Shown: piece by piece, positions 49,288 to 57,106 of the stretch
How the letters are laid out: each line of letters starts with the position of its first letter
Numbering within the stretch: position 1 is the stretch's first letter
NCBI RefSeq assembly: GCF_002160305.1
Contig: NZ_NFKI01000013.1
Location: forward strand, 1-64,000
Source of the DNA: Pseudoflavonifractor sp. An184
Lineage (GTDB): Bacteria; Bacillota; Clostridia; Oscillospirales; Oscillospiraceae
Direction of reading: 5' to 3'
Length of the DNA stretch: 64,000 nt
Notes under the pieces: model-generated
The model's input: the letters and a program-made list of their open reading frames with translations, nothing else
What the model was told of the DNA's origin: nothing
Databases searched by the model: none
Program-made: the position numbers and the translations under genes

Positions 49288-49520
49288 GAAAACTCCCGCT
49301 TCGGAGCCGTCCGAAGCGGGAGTCAAACTGTCAAAACCATATACTTTAAGGGTTCAGAGGGAAAGATAGTGTGAAAGAAAACCGTCAGGGTTGTCTTTCA
49401 CGTGCAATCACCTCACTTTCCAGAACGGTTTATCGTTCTGGAAAGTGCTGTCAGCTTGTTGAAAAGATTTTTTCGACAAGCTGAACTCCCGCTCCGGATG
49501 ACTCTGGAGCGGGAGCTTTT
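49288..49520. repeat. Run of five hairpins between yibE/F and sstT
   Basis: In order: ACTCCCGCTTCGGA-gccg-TCCGAAGCGGGAGT (49292-49323); GTGAAAGA ... TCTTTCAC (49371-49402); CACTTTCCAGAACG ... CGTTCTGGAAAGTG (49413-49449); TCAGCTTGTTGAAAAG-ATTTTTTCGACAAGCTGA (49450-49483); ACTCCCGCTCCGGA-tgac-TCTGGAGCGGGAGC with a T-run (49485-49520). The first and last are diverged copies of one terminator. The fourth equals the two terminal inverted repeats of the 22551-22773 element joined end to end. Confidence 0.85.
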
Positions 49521-49544
49521 TCAAATCGCGAAGCGTAGGCGGGG

Positions 49545-50762
49545 TCAAACCTTCCGCTGTGCCCGGGGGCGCTGAGACAGCTCCGCCACGGCGGTGTAGA
49601 GCACGTCGGTGGAGGAGTTGATGGCGGTCTCGCAGGAGTCCTGAATGACGCCCACGATGAAGCCCACGCCCACCACCTGCATGGCCACGTCGTTGGAGAT
49701 GCCGAACAGGCTGCAGGCCAGGGGGACCAGCAGCAGGGAGCCGCCGGCCACGCCGGAGGCGCCGCAGGCGCTGATGGCGGACAGCACGCACAGCACCACC
49801 GCGGTGGGGAAGTCCACCGGGATGCCGAGGGTGTGGGCCGCGGCGAGCGACAAAATGGAGATAGTAATGGAGGCGCCGCCCATATTGATGGTGGAGCCCA
49901 GGGGGATGGACACGGCGTAGGTGTCCTCGTTCAGGCCCAGCTCCTCGCACAGCTTCAGGTTAACAGGAATATTTGCGGCGGAGCTGCGGGTGAAAAAGGC
50001 GGTGAGGCCGCTGCGCCACAGGCATTTGAGCACCAGTGGATAGGGGTTGCGGTGCAGGAAGATGAAGGCGATGAGCGGATTGACCACCAGGGCCACAAAC
50101 ACCATGGTCCCAACCAGCAGCAGGAGAAGCCGGCCATAGCTGGCCAGAGAGTCGATTCCCAGCTGGGAGATGGAGTTGAACACCAGGCCGAGAACGCCGA
50201 AGGGGGCGCAGCCGATGATCCAGCGAACCACCTGAGAGACTGCGTCCGCCAGCTCGCCCAGGGCCCGCTTGGTGCCGTCTCCGGCTTTCCGCAGGGCGAT
50301 GCCCAGCAAAACCGCCCAGGCCAGAATCCCGATGTAATTGGCGTTTACCAGGGCGTCCACCGGATTGGATACCAGGTTCATCAGCAGGGTGTTCAGCACC
50401 TCGCCGATGCCGCCGGGGGAGGCGGTCTGGCTCTGCGCCTCCGTGAGCTTCAGAGTGACCGGGAACAGAAAGCTGGTGATTACCGCCACGCAGCCGTCGA
50501 TAAAGGTCCCCAGCAGATAGAGGAGAATGACCCGGGACATGTTGGTCTTCTGCCCCTCCTGGTGGCGGGAGAGGGCGGTCATCACCAAAAACAGCACCAG
50601 CAGCGGGGCCACCGCCTTCAGGGCGCCCACAAACAAATCGCCCAGCAGTCCGATGGGAGCGGCCTGGGGAACCGCCAGCCCCAGCACGACGCCAATGATC
50701 AGACCGCCCAGGATTCGGAGCACCAGACTGCTCTCATTCCACTTTTTTAACAGATTTTTCAT
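49545..50762 (-). CDS. sstT: Serine/threonine:sodium symporter SstT
   Basis: A 405-residue dicarboxylate/amino acid:cation symporter. About eight helices and two hairpins; signatures [20 protein letters not shown] (the serine-rich hairpin), [20 protein letters not shown] (NMGGAS substrate/ion site) and the C-terminal [18 protein letters not shown], all close to SstT. It imports serine and threonine with sodium. An extended -10 TATACT lies upstream on the minus strand near 50809-50804. Confidence 0.93.
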   Translation of the reverse strand: MKNLLKKWNESSLVLRILGGLIIGVVLGLAVPQAAPIGLLGDLFVGALKAVAPLLVLFLVMTALSRHQEGQKTNMSRVILLYLLGTFIDGCVAVITSFLFPVTLKLTEAQSQTASPGGIGEVLNTLLMNLVSNPVDALVNANYIGILAWAVLLGIALRKAGDGTKRALGELADAVSQVVRWIIGCAPFGVLGLVFNSISQLGIDSLASYGRLLLLLVGTMVFVALVVNPLIAFIFLHRNPYPLVLKCLWRSGLTAFFTRSSAANIPVNLKLCEELGLNEDTYAVSIPLGSTINMGGASITISILSLAAAHTLGIPVDFPTAVVLCVLSAISACGASGVAGGSLLLVPLACSLFGISNDVAMQVVGVGFIVGVIQDSCETAINSSTDVLYTAVAELSQRPRAQRKV

Positions 50763-50900
50763 GGTTTTCCATCCATTCCTTCCCTTTTTCGAGTGGGAAC
50801 TTTAGTATACCACGATTTGGCCCGGGCCGCCTACCCCGCATTTTGGAGAACAACTGTCTTTTTAGGAGGGACAATTCAGGCAGGAACGACAAATTTCCCC

Positions 50901-51341
50901 TTACCCGCTTAGGAAATACAGCAGGAGACCATAGAGGATGCTGGCGCTGATGCCATATACCAGCACCGGCCCGGCCACCACAAAGAGCTTGGCCGCCGTG
51001 CCGGTGATGAATCCCTCGCTTTTGAACTCCAGGGCGGGGGACACCATGGCGTTGGCAAAGCCGGTGATGGGCACCAGGGTGCCCGCCCCTGCCCGCTTGG
51101 CCAGCTTGTCAAACCACCCCAGGCCGGTGAGCACCGCCGCCGCAAAGACCAAGGTCACCGACACGGCGGTCCCAGCCTGTTCCTGGTCTAGTCCCAGGTT
51201 CTGGTACCAATTCAGCAGAGCCTGCCCCAGTGCGCAGATGGCCCCGCCCACCCCGAAGGCCCAGGCCACATCCCGCCACAGGGGGGAGGGCTTTACGCGG
51301 GCCTGGACCAGACGGCTGTACTCCTGATTGCTGATCTCCAT
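50901..51341 (-). CDS. spoVAC: Stage V sporulation protein AC
   Basis: A 146-residue membrane protein of the SpoVA channel that moves dipicolinic acid into the forespore. Typical start (NQEYSRLVQARVKPSPLWRD) and segments WAFGVGGAICALGQALLNWY, VPITGFANAMVSPALEFKSE and FVVAGPVLVYGISASILYGL. spoVAD and spoVAE, usually next to it, are not here. The ribosome site (AGAAGGGATG) is moderate. Its presence shows that the host can form spores or recently could. Confidence 0.92.
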   Translation of the reverse strand: MEISNQEYSRLVQARVKPSPLWRDVAWAFGVGGAICALGQALLNWYQNLGLDQEQAGTAVSVTLVFAAAVLTGLGWFDKLAKRAGAGTLVPITGFANAMVSPALEFKSEGFITGTAAKLFVVAGPVLVYGISASILYGLLLYFLSG

Positions 51342-51487
51342 TGTGAGACATCCCTTCTATATGAAAGTGCGGACTTCAGACAGTCCCGGTGCATGTTAGC
51401 CTGCCCGGCGGGCAGAAAACTATGCGCCGGGAGGTATGGACCGGCCCTTTCCCGCATACAGTGACACCAGAAAGAGGTGGTATGGGA

Positions 51488-52003
51488 ATGGTATACGGGA
51501 AAAAACAAATCGGACTCGCCTTTTTGCTCACCGCCCTGGCCGGGTGCCTGCTCCACGGACTGTATGCCCTCTGGCCCAACGCATTTACAGCTCTGGTGGC
51601 TCCCATCTGGGAGAGCCTCTGGGAGCACTTGAAAATTTTGGCCTGGCCCTATCTGGCCGCCGCTCTGGTCCTCACCTGGAACCGCCCCACAGGAATTCGG
51701 CCCTGGCTGCTCAGCCTGCTGCTCATGTGCGCCGGGATGCTGGGGGCGGGGTACCTGTACCACATCGTTCTGGGGGGCGAGTCCTTCTGGCCGGACCTGG
51801 TGCTGTATCTGCTCCTTCTGCTGTTTGGCTTCTGGTTTCCACGGCGGTTCTCCGGCCCCTTCGAGGGGGTGAGATGGAAGCTGCCCCTGGCGGGGGTGGT
51901 GGTCCTCCTGCTGCTGATGGTCCTGTTTACCCTGTCGCCCCCGGACCTCCTGCTGTTTGTGGACCTGTCCGGGGCGGACACCTGGAGCCAGCTGCCCTGC
52001 TGA
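51488..52003 (+). CDS. DUF6512-like membrane protein
   Basis: A 171-residue protein with about five membrane helices (LAFLLTALAGCLLHGLYALW; YLAAALVLTW; LLSLLLMCAGMLGAGYLYHI; DLVLYLLLLLFGFWF; LPLAGVVVLLLLMVLF). The stretch APIWESLWEHLKILAWPYL recalls DUF6512 proteins of clostridia; I am moderately sure. The ATG at 51488 is preferred to the one at 51482 because it gives seven nt spacing from AGAGGTGG. Divergent from spoVAC. Function unknown. Confidence 0.65.
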   Translation: MVYGKKQIGLAFLLTALAGCLLHGLYALWPNAFTALVAPIWESLWEHLKILAWPYLAAALVLTWNRPTGIRPWLLSLLLMCAGMLGAGYLYHIVLGGESFWPDLVLYLLLLLFGFWFPRRFSGPFEGVRWKLPLAGVVVLLLLMVLFTLSPPDLLLFVDLSGADTWSQLPC

Positions 52004-52075
52004 CCTCTTTTCTTTCCCCCGCGGCTCTGGTATACTGACTATACTAACGGGTGACAGCGGGAGGGAGGAGCAGCC

Positions 52076-52636
52076 ATGGTACTGTATGGGGCGGAGCATC
52101 TGACGGAGCGCGCTCAGGCCTATGACCTGCTGGAGCGGGCGGCCCGCCTCCACTGGGGCTGGGACCGGCTGCCGGAGGTGGCCAGGGAGGAGCGGGGAAA
52201 GCCTTACTTTCCCGAAGCGCCTCAGTACCACTTCAATCTCTCCCACAGCGGGCCCTTTGCCCTGTGCGCCCTGTCGGACCGCCCGGTGGGGGTGGACATC
52301 CAGGTGGTCCGCCCAGCCTGGTCCCCCAAGCTGGTGGACCGCAGCTGCACGCCGGAGGAGCGGTCCTGGCTGGCGGCGCTGGGGGACCGGCCGGAGGACT
52401 TCGCCGCCCTGTGGGCGTGCAAGGAGAGCTTGGGGAAGGAGAGCGGTTATGGCGTCCCCCATCCCCCCTCCCGGCTGTCGGTCCCGCTGCCCGGAGACGG
52501 GGGACCGCTCCGCCCGGGGGAGGCGTATCTGCTGGAGGGGCGGCGGCTCCGGGTCTACGCCGGCCGGGGCTGGCGGGGGGCGGTGTGCGCCTGGGAGGAG
52601 CCGCCGGAGGAGATCCGGTGGCTGACGCTGTTTTGA
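52076..52636 (+). CDS. 4'-phosphopantetheinyl transferase
   Basis: A 186-residue Sfp-superfamily enzyme that loads the phosphopantetheine arm onto a carrier protein. Motifs: FNLSHSGPFALCALSDRPVG, VGVDIQVVR (metal Asp, about residue 73) and WACKESLGKESGYG (about 113-125, the WxxKE core). Its size fits the short clostridial group that may serve as the cell's acyl carrier protein synthase or act on a secondary-metabolite carrier; no such cluster is adjacent. GGAGGGAGGAG precedes the ATG. Confidence 0.9.
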   Translation: MVLYGAEHLTERAQAYDLLERAARLHWGWDRLPEVAREERGKPYFPEAPQYHFNLSHSGPFALCALSDRPVGVDIQVVRPAWSPKLVDRSCTPEERSWLAALGDRPEDFAALWACKESLGKESGYGVPHPPSRLSVPLPGDGGPLRPGEAYLLEGRRLRVYAGRGWRGAVCAWEEPPEEIRWLTLF

Positions 52637-52914
52637 AAATTTATGTTCGGACGGAGGGGGCCTGCCGGGTCAAGGGGCGGGCCCTCTGTTTTTGTGCCTG
52701 AAACGTATAATAAAACTCCACTTTGAGCCGGAATGTAGGGGTGCAATACACATTGGACGGTTCTATAAAAAGAGGGAGGACATGGAAACCTTGCGTCCAG
52801 CTGTTGGTCGCAACTCAACTTTGACCGATGAGGCCCGATCCTTCATCCTTTTTCTTCCCCTGTCTAATATCTATTGTAGTCCTACACCTGCACGCTGGAA
52901 ATTCCGGAAAGTGC
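52637..52914. other. Stretch with no supported gene
   Basis: About 280 bp between the transferase and the tRNA promoter. An open frame of 52 codons from an ATG at 52782 has a good GGGAGG site (METLRPAVGRNSTLTDEARS) but no recognisable family and runs through the tRNA promoter, so I do not call it. A GGGCC...GGCCC hairpin near 52657-52690 with a following T-run is a likely terminator for the transferase. Confidence 0.45.
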
Positions 52915-52943
52915 TTGACTTCTGCAAAAAAGTCCGGTAAAAT
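52915..52943 (+). promoter_or_regulatory. Promoter ahead of the tRNA-Thr region
   Basis: TTGACT (52915-52920), 17-nt spacer, TAAAAT (52938-52943). It points towards the tRNA-like copies and the tRNA-Thr gene. Confidence 0.65.
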
Positions 52944-52994
52944 AATACAGCCGTCTATTTATGCCCGGTTCACATCAGACTTGTTTCCTATACT

Positions 52995-53185
52995 GCTGTG
53001 ACTCAATGGCAGCGCGTCTCACGCGTGGTAGGAAGACCGTCGGTTGTCCGTAAGGTCAGCAATCCCAACCCGCCCAAAAGTCAATATGCTGGAATAGCTC
53101 AGTCGGTAGAGCAGCTGATTCGTAATCAGCAGGTCGCCGGTTGTCCGTAAGGGCAGCGACTCTAAGCCTACTCAAAAGTCTATAT
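52995..53185 (+). repeat. Tandem partial tRNA copies upstream of tRNA-Thr
   Basis: 53088-53137 is an exact 50-nt copy of the first 50 nt of the tRNA-Thr gene at 53186. It then diverges into a tail (53138-53185, CGGTTGTCCGTAAGGGCAGC...). The same tail, slightly diverged, lies at 53041-53087, after a sequence with a tRNA-like D-arm (GACTCAATGGCAGCGC). The repeat period is 98 bp. The partial copies have no T-arm or acceptor 3' strand, so they cannot fold as normal tRNAs. Confidence 0.8.
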
Positions 53186-53261
53186 GCTGGAATAGCTCAG
53201 TCGGTAGAGCAGCTGATTCGTAATCAGCAGGTCGCGTGTTCAAGTCACGTTTCCAGCTCCA
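53186..53261 (+). tRNA. tRNA-Thr(CGU)
   Basis: Cloverleaf by eye: acceptor GCTGGAA / TTCCAGC, D-arm GCTC-AGTCGGTA-GAGC, anticodon arm GCTGA-TTCGTAA-TCAGC with anticodon CGT, T-arm GCGTG-TTCAAGT-CACGT, discriminator T and an encoded CCA (53259-53261). It reads ACG codons. A terminator follows directly and a mobile element begins downstream, which makes the gene the likely integration site. Confidence 0.93.
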
Positions 53262-53295
53262 AAAAAGCTCCTTGTTCAACAAGGAGCTTTTTTGT
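53262..53295 (+). terminator. Terminator of the tRNA transcript
   Basis: AAAAAAGCTCCTTGTT / AACAAGGAGCTTTTTT. Confidence 0.9.
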
Positions 53296-53324
53296 TTTAC
53301 AAAATCAGCGAATCATGATACCAT
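53296..53324 (+). promoter_or_regulatory. Possible promoter of the restriction-modification operon
   Basis: TTTACA (53296-53301), 17-nt spacer, TACCAT (53319-53324), 67 nt before the res start. Confidence 0.45.
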
Positions 53325-53390
53325 GTTTATTATAAAAATTGGGAAATATCGATTGGAATGGACGCCGAAGGATCAAAAAGGAGACCGCTG

Positions 53391-56261
53391 ATGTTTTATC
53401 AAATGATCACCAACGCACGGGATCGTTGGTTTGCCTCCTCCACCTGTACTGCGCGGGAGGTCGTAAAATATATTGAGCAGACGAACCAGATGCGTGACGC
53501 CCAGGTGGATGCCATCAAGACATATCTGTACCTGAAAATCGCCTGTGGATGTGCGCCGCTCTCGCAGTTATTTTGCCAGGGGGCATTCAATACCCTGGAC
53601 TTGGAGCAGGAGGAAATTTCCACCAGCGTCCGTGACTTTCTGGCTGCCCATCCTGCTGCTGCGGCGCTGTTTGAATATGCCTGTCTAAAAAATGACAGCG
53701 GGGAACAGGTTTCCGAGATGCTGGAAAAGCAAATCCGCAAAGACCCGGAGAGTATTGATTATGAAATACTCTTCCAGAAGGCCTTCTATGGGGTGTCCTA
53801 TACAGACTACCTGTTCAGTCTCCCCATGGGAGCGGGAAAGACCTATCTGATGGCAGCATTCATTTACCTGGATCTGTATTTTGCCAGAAATGAACCGAAT
53901 AACCCAGCCTTTGCCCACAACTTTATGATCTTCGCTCCCTCCGGCCTGAAGTCCTCTGTGGTGCCAAGTTTGAAGACCATCCAGCGGTTTGACCCCACCT
54001 GGGTGATCCCGGAACCGGCCGCCTCGGAGATCAAGCGGCAGCTGTCTTTTGAGGTACTGGATCAGTCCAAGACCGCGAAGAAATCCAACAAGACGAAAAA
54101 TCCCAATGTGCAGAAGATCGCCAATCATCAGCCCCTTTCCGAACTGTTCGGCCTGGTGGCTGTGACCAACGCAGAAAAGGTGATCCTGGATCGTATTCAG
54201 GAAAAGGCCGGACAGATCAGTATGTTTGAGGAAAGCGATGATGAAAAGGATCGCCAGGCCAACGAGCTGCGAAACCTGATCGGAAAGCTGCCCTCTTTAT
54301 CTGTATTTATCGATGAGGTTCACCACGCGGTCAGTGATGAGATCAAGCTCCGTGCGGTGGTCAACAAGTGGGCGGAAAATCAGACCATCAATTCCGTTAT
54401 CGGATTCTCTGGTACGCCCTATCTGGAAAAGGCAGAAAAAATCCAGGTGACAGCTGGCTTCTCCGTCTCCTCTGCTGAAATTTCCAATATTGTCTATTAC
54501 TATCCTCTGATCGACGGCGTGGGGAATTTCCTCAAGCGGCCCATCGTGAAGATCGCCGATCTGCCGGACAGCAGCCGGATCATCGACCACGGCGTCCGGG
54601 AATTTCTGGACAGCTACAAGGATACCGTCTACCCAGACGGGACTTGTGCCAAGCTGGGGATCTACTGCGGGACCATCGAGAAGCTGGAGGAGATGGTCTA
54701 TCCTCTGGTGGCCGGCATTACAGCGGAATACGGCCTGTCCGCTGACTGTATCCTAAAATTCCATAAAGGCAATAAGCAGTATCCCCAGCCGGCGGACAGC
54801 CAGATGGAATTTGACAGCCTGGACCAGTCCTTCTCCAAGATCCGCATCATTCTGTTGGTGCAGATCGGGAAAGAGGGCTGGGACTGCCGAAGCCTGACAG
54901 GAATCGTCCTCTCCCAGGAGGGGGACTGTCCCAAAAACATGGTGCTCCAGACGGCCTGCCGCTGTCTGCGCCAGGTGCAAAAGGACGCCTTAGAGACCGC
55001 GCTCATTTACCTTAACAGCAGCAACGCGGACAAACTCAACAGCCAGCTGCAAAAGCAGCACCATATCTCCCTGCAGGAATTTGCCGACGCGGATCATCAC
55101 AAGATCCGGCTGAACCGCTATGACCGGACAAAGTATCTTCGGCTCCCAAAAGTTGATTTCTACCAGCTGAAGATCCACTATGAAACCCTGATCACAGATA
55201 AGGCACGGCCGGAGGAGACACTGCCTGCCGCTTGTGAAGGGACTCAAGCGGCCACGGGGATCATCAAAACCACCGACCTCTCCATGAAGATTATAGAGAG
55301 AAATGTGGATGATGAGGAGCGCGGCGACACTCCTGCTGTCTACTACCCTTGGCTCTATGGAATCGTCCGTAGTTCCCTGGGAACCCTCACCATGGAACAG
55401 CTGCGCCCCTATGACTGTGTCCTGCGGGAGGTATTTCAGAAGATTACTTATCAGCGGGGAGCGGGCCGCTGTTTCAGTTCTAAGTACAACCGGGCCGCGG
55501 TGGAGGCAAATATCCGGAAGGCGTTCTGCGACAGCCGCTCCTTTGAGACGAAGGAGGAGCGCATCCCCCAGTCGGCCAGCTTGCTGAATATTGCGAACTT
55601 CACGCCGGTGGTAGAGACAACGACTCCGGATGCCTACTGCCCCAAACAGGAGCAGGTGGAGAAGATCATCCTGGACGACCAGGGTAAACTGAAAATGAAG
55701 CCGGACATTCAGGCGGCAATTCTGGCTCTGGAGGCAGATGACAGCGCGGCAAATCGGGCGATCGCGGCCACGCTCCGAAAGCAGAATTCCTCCCACCCCC
55801 AGAAGGACCGCTCCTTCCACTATCTGCCCTATCACACCGACAGCCCCTTTGAACAGGATTTCCTGAATGAGGTACTCACCTTCCCGGAGGTGGAAGGATT
55901 GGGGCTGGAGGTCTACTACAACGGAGACCGGGCGCTGACCGAGTTTAAGATCAAGTGCTACCGGAATAGTGGGGGCCGCTGGGAGTATGTGGGGATGTAC
56001 ACTCCGGACTTCCTGATCCTCCAACGGAAGGACGGTGTGATTCACAAGGTAATGATCGCCGAGACCAAGGGCAAAATCTATGCCAGCGATCCCAAGTTCA
56101 AAGACAAGCGGACTTTTATGGAGACGGAGTTCCTCCGTCAGAACAACGCCGCCTTCGGTTATGAGCGGTTCGAGTATCTGTACTTAGAGGACAGTATGCC
56201 GGAGCGGGAGCGGCTTGCGCTGACACATAAGAAGATTTGTGAGTTTTTTGAGGAGAAGTAG
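53391..56261 (+). CDS. Type III-like restriction enzyme subunit (DEAD/DEAH helicase-nuclease)
   Basis: A 956-residue superfamily 2 helicase fused to a nuclease. Walker A PMGAGKT is at about 145-151, the DEAH-box variant DEVHH at about 307-311, motif III-like GFSGTP at about 337, and a motif VI-like QTACRCLRQ at about 519. The C-terminus has a PD-ExK nuclease pattern, TPDFLILQ followed by MIAETKGK (about 870-893). This is the Res architecture. The ATG at 53391 follows AAGGAG. Unlike classical type III systems (mod then res), here res is first and mod is third. Confidence 0.88.
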   Translation: MFYQMITNARDRWFASSTCTAREVVKYIEQTNQMRDAQVDAIKTYLYLKIACGCAPLSQLFCQGAFNTLDLEQEEISTSVRDFLAAHPAAAALFEYACLKNDSGEQVSEMLEKQIRKDPESIDYEILFQKAFYGVSYTDYLFSLPMGAGKTYLMAAFIYLDLYFARNEPNNPAFAHNFMIFAPSGLKSSVVPSLKTIQRFDPTWVIPEPAASEIKRQLSFEVLDQSKTAKKSNKTKNPNVQKIANHQPLSELFGLVAVTNAEKVILDRIQEKAGQISMFEESDDEKDRQANELRNLIGKLPSLSVFIDEVHHAVSDEIKLRAVVNKWAENQTINSVIGFSGTPYLEKAEKIQVTAGFSVSSAEISNIVYYYPLIDGVGNFLKRPIVKIADLPDSSRIIDHGVREFLDSYKDTVYPDGTCAKLGIYCGTIEKLEEMVYPLVAGITAEYGLSADCILKFHKGNKQYPQPADSQMEFDSLDQSFSKIRIILLVQIGKEGWDCRSLTGIVLSQEGDCPKNMVLQTACRCLRQVQKDALETALIYLNSSNADKLNSQLQKQHHISLQEFADADHHKIRLNRYDRTKYLRLPKVDFYQLKIHYETLITDKARPEETLPAACEGTQAATGIIKTTDLSMKIIERNVDDEERGDTPAVYYPWLYGIVRSSLGTLTMEQLRPYDCVLREVFQKITYQRGAGRCFSSKYNRAAVEANIRKAFCDSRSFETKEERIPQSASLLNIANFTPVVETTTPDAYCPKQEQVEKIILDDQGKLKMKPDIQAAILALEADDSAANRAIAATLRKQNSSHPQKDRSFHYLPYHTDSPFEQDFLNEVLTFPEVEGLGLEVYYNGDRALTEFKIKCYRNSGGRWEYVGMYTPDFLILQRKDGVIHKVMIAETKGKIYASDPKFKDKRTFMETEFLRQNNAAFGYERFEYLYLEDSMPERERLALTHKKICEFFEEK

Positions 56262-56263
56262 AC

Positions 56264-57106
56264 ATGGACTGGATAGATTATAGGGAAAGATTAGGCATTG
56301 GGTTTTCAGATCAAGACAAAGCATCATATTTCATGGTTAAAATTTTTAATATTCTTGATGCTAATTCGACTATATTGCGTACCCAAATTGATGAAAACGA
56401 GTATTTTGAATTCTGTAATATGACGGGTACCCCGATGAAACATGGCCAGTTATATGGTGACGGTTTAGAACTTATCACAAATACCCTACGTCGAAACAGT
56501 AAGACGTTGACACAATTTCTTGCTTATTATGTCGCATTTATTAATTGCCAGACCGATAATAATTACAAGAAACTTACAAGAGAAAATTATAAAAATATAG
56601 TATGTAACTTGCTTGACGAGTCTCACATTCCGTTTAGCATTATGGAAGATAAGGATGGGTATTTCATTTTTCCAAAAGGGGCAAAAGAACTGGATGATGC
56701 TCTGATTTCACAACCTTTGGAATGGTTAAGTCAGTATCCAAACGCCAGAAAAACATATATCATTGCGTTACATCAATATGCAGATGGAATATATATTCGC
56801 GATGTTGCCGACAATTTAAGGAAAGCGTTAGAAACATTTCTCCAAGAATTTCTTGGAAATGATAAGAATCTTGAATCAAATAAGAATGAGATTTGTAAAT
56901 ATTTAGGACAGCAAGGTGTGGATGCGGGTATTTCCGGATTGTTTCAACCACTGATTAATTCGTATAAAAATGTCAATGACCGAATTGCAAAACATAATGA
57001 CCGTGTAGATGAAAAATTGCTTGAATTTTTGCTCTATCAAACGGGGGTGCTGATTCGCATGGTCTTGAGCGTGAAAGGAATGGAGGCCGAAACTAATGCC
57101 GATTAA
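56264..57106 (+). CDS. AT-rich gene of unknown function inside the restriction operon
   Basis: A 280-residue soluble protein starting two nt after the res stop; its last 11 nt overlap the mod start. Composition is far more AT-rich than both neighbours, with sharp edges at about 56262 and 57090, so it was acquired separately. The N-terminal half is unrecognised. The C-terminal part (NLRKALETFLQEFLGNDKNL, then YKNVNDRIAKHNDRVDEKLL and YQTGVLIRMVL) is helical with an Arg-x3-His pattern (RIAKH) that faintly recalls HEPN/Abi RNase domains. I do not assign a function. Confidence 0.8.
   Translation: MDWIDYRERLGIGFSDQDKASYFMVKIFNILDANSTILRTQIDENEYFEFCNMTGTPMKHGQLYGDGLELITNTLRRNSKTLTQFLAYYVAFINCQTDNNYKKLTRENYKNIVCNLLDESHIPFSIMEDKDGYFIFPKGAKELDDALISQPLEWLSQYPNARKTYIIALHQYADGIYIRDVADNLRKALETFLQEFLGNDKNLESNKNEICKYLGQQGVDAGISGLFQPLINSYKNVNDRIAKHNDRVDEKLLEFLLYQTGVLIRMVLSVKGMEAETNAD

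Noticed and set aside
53141-53335. Open frame reading AGIAQSVEQLIRNQQVACSS
   Set aside because: This is the translation of the tRNA-Thr gene, a well-known artefact of tRNA loci.
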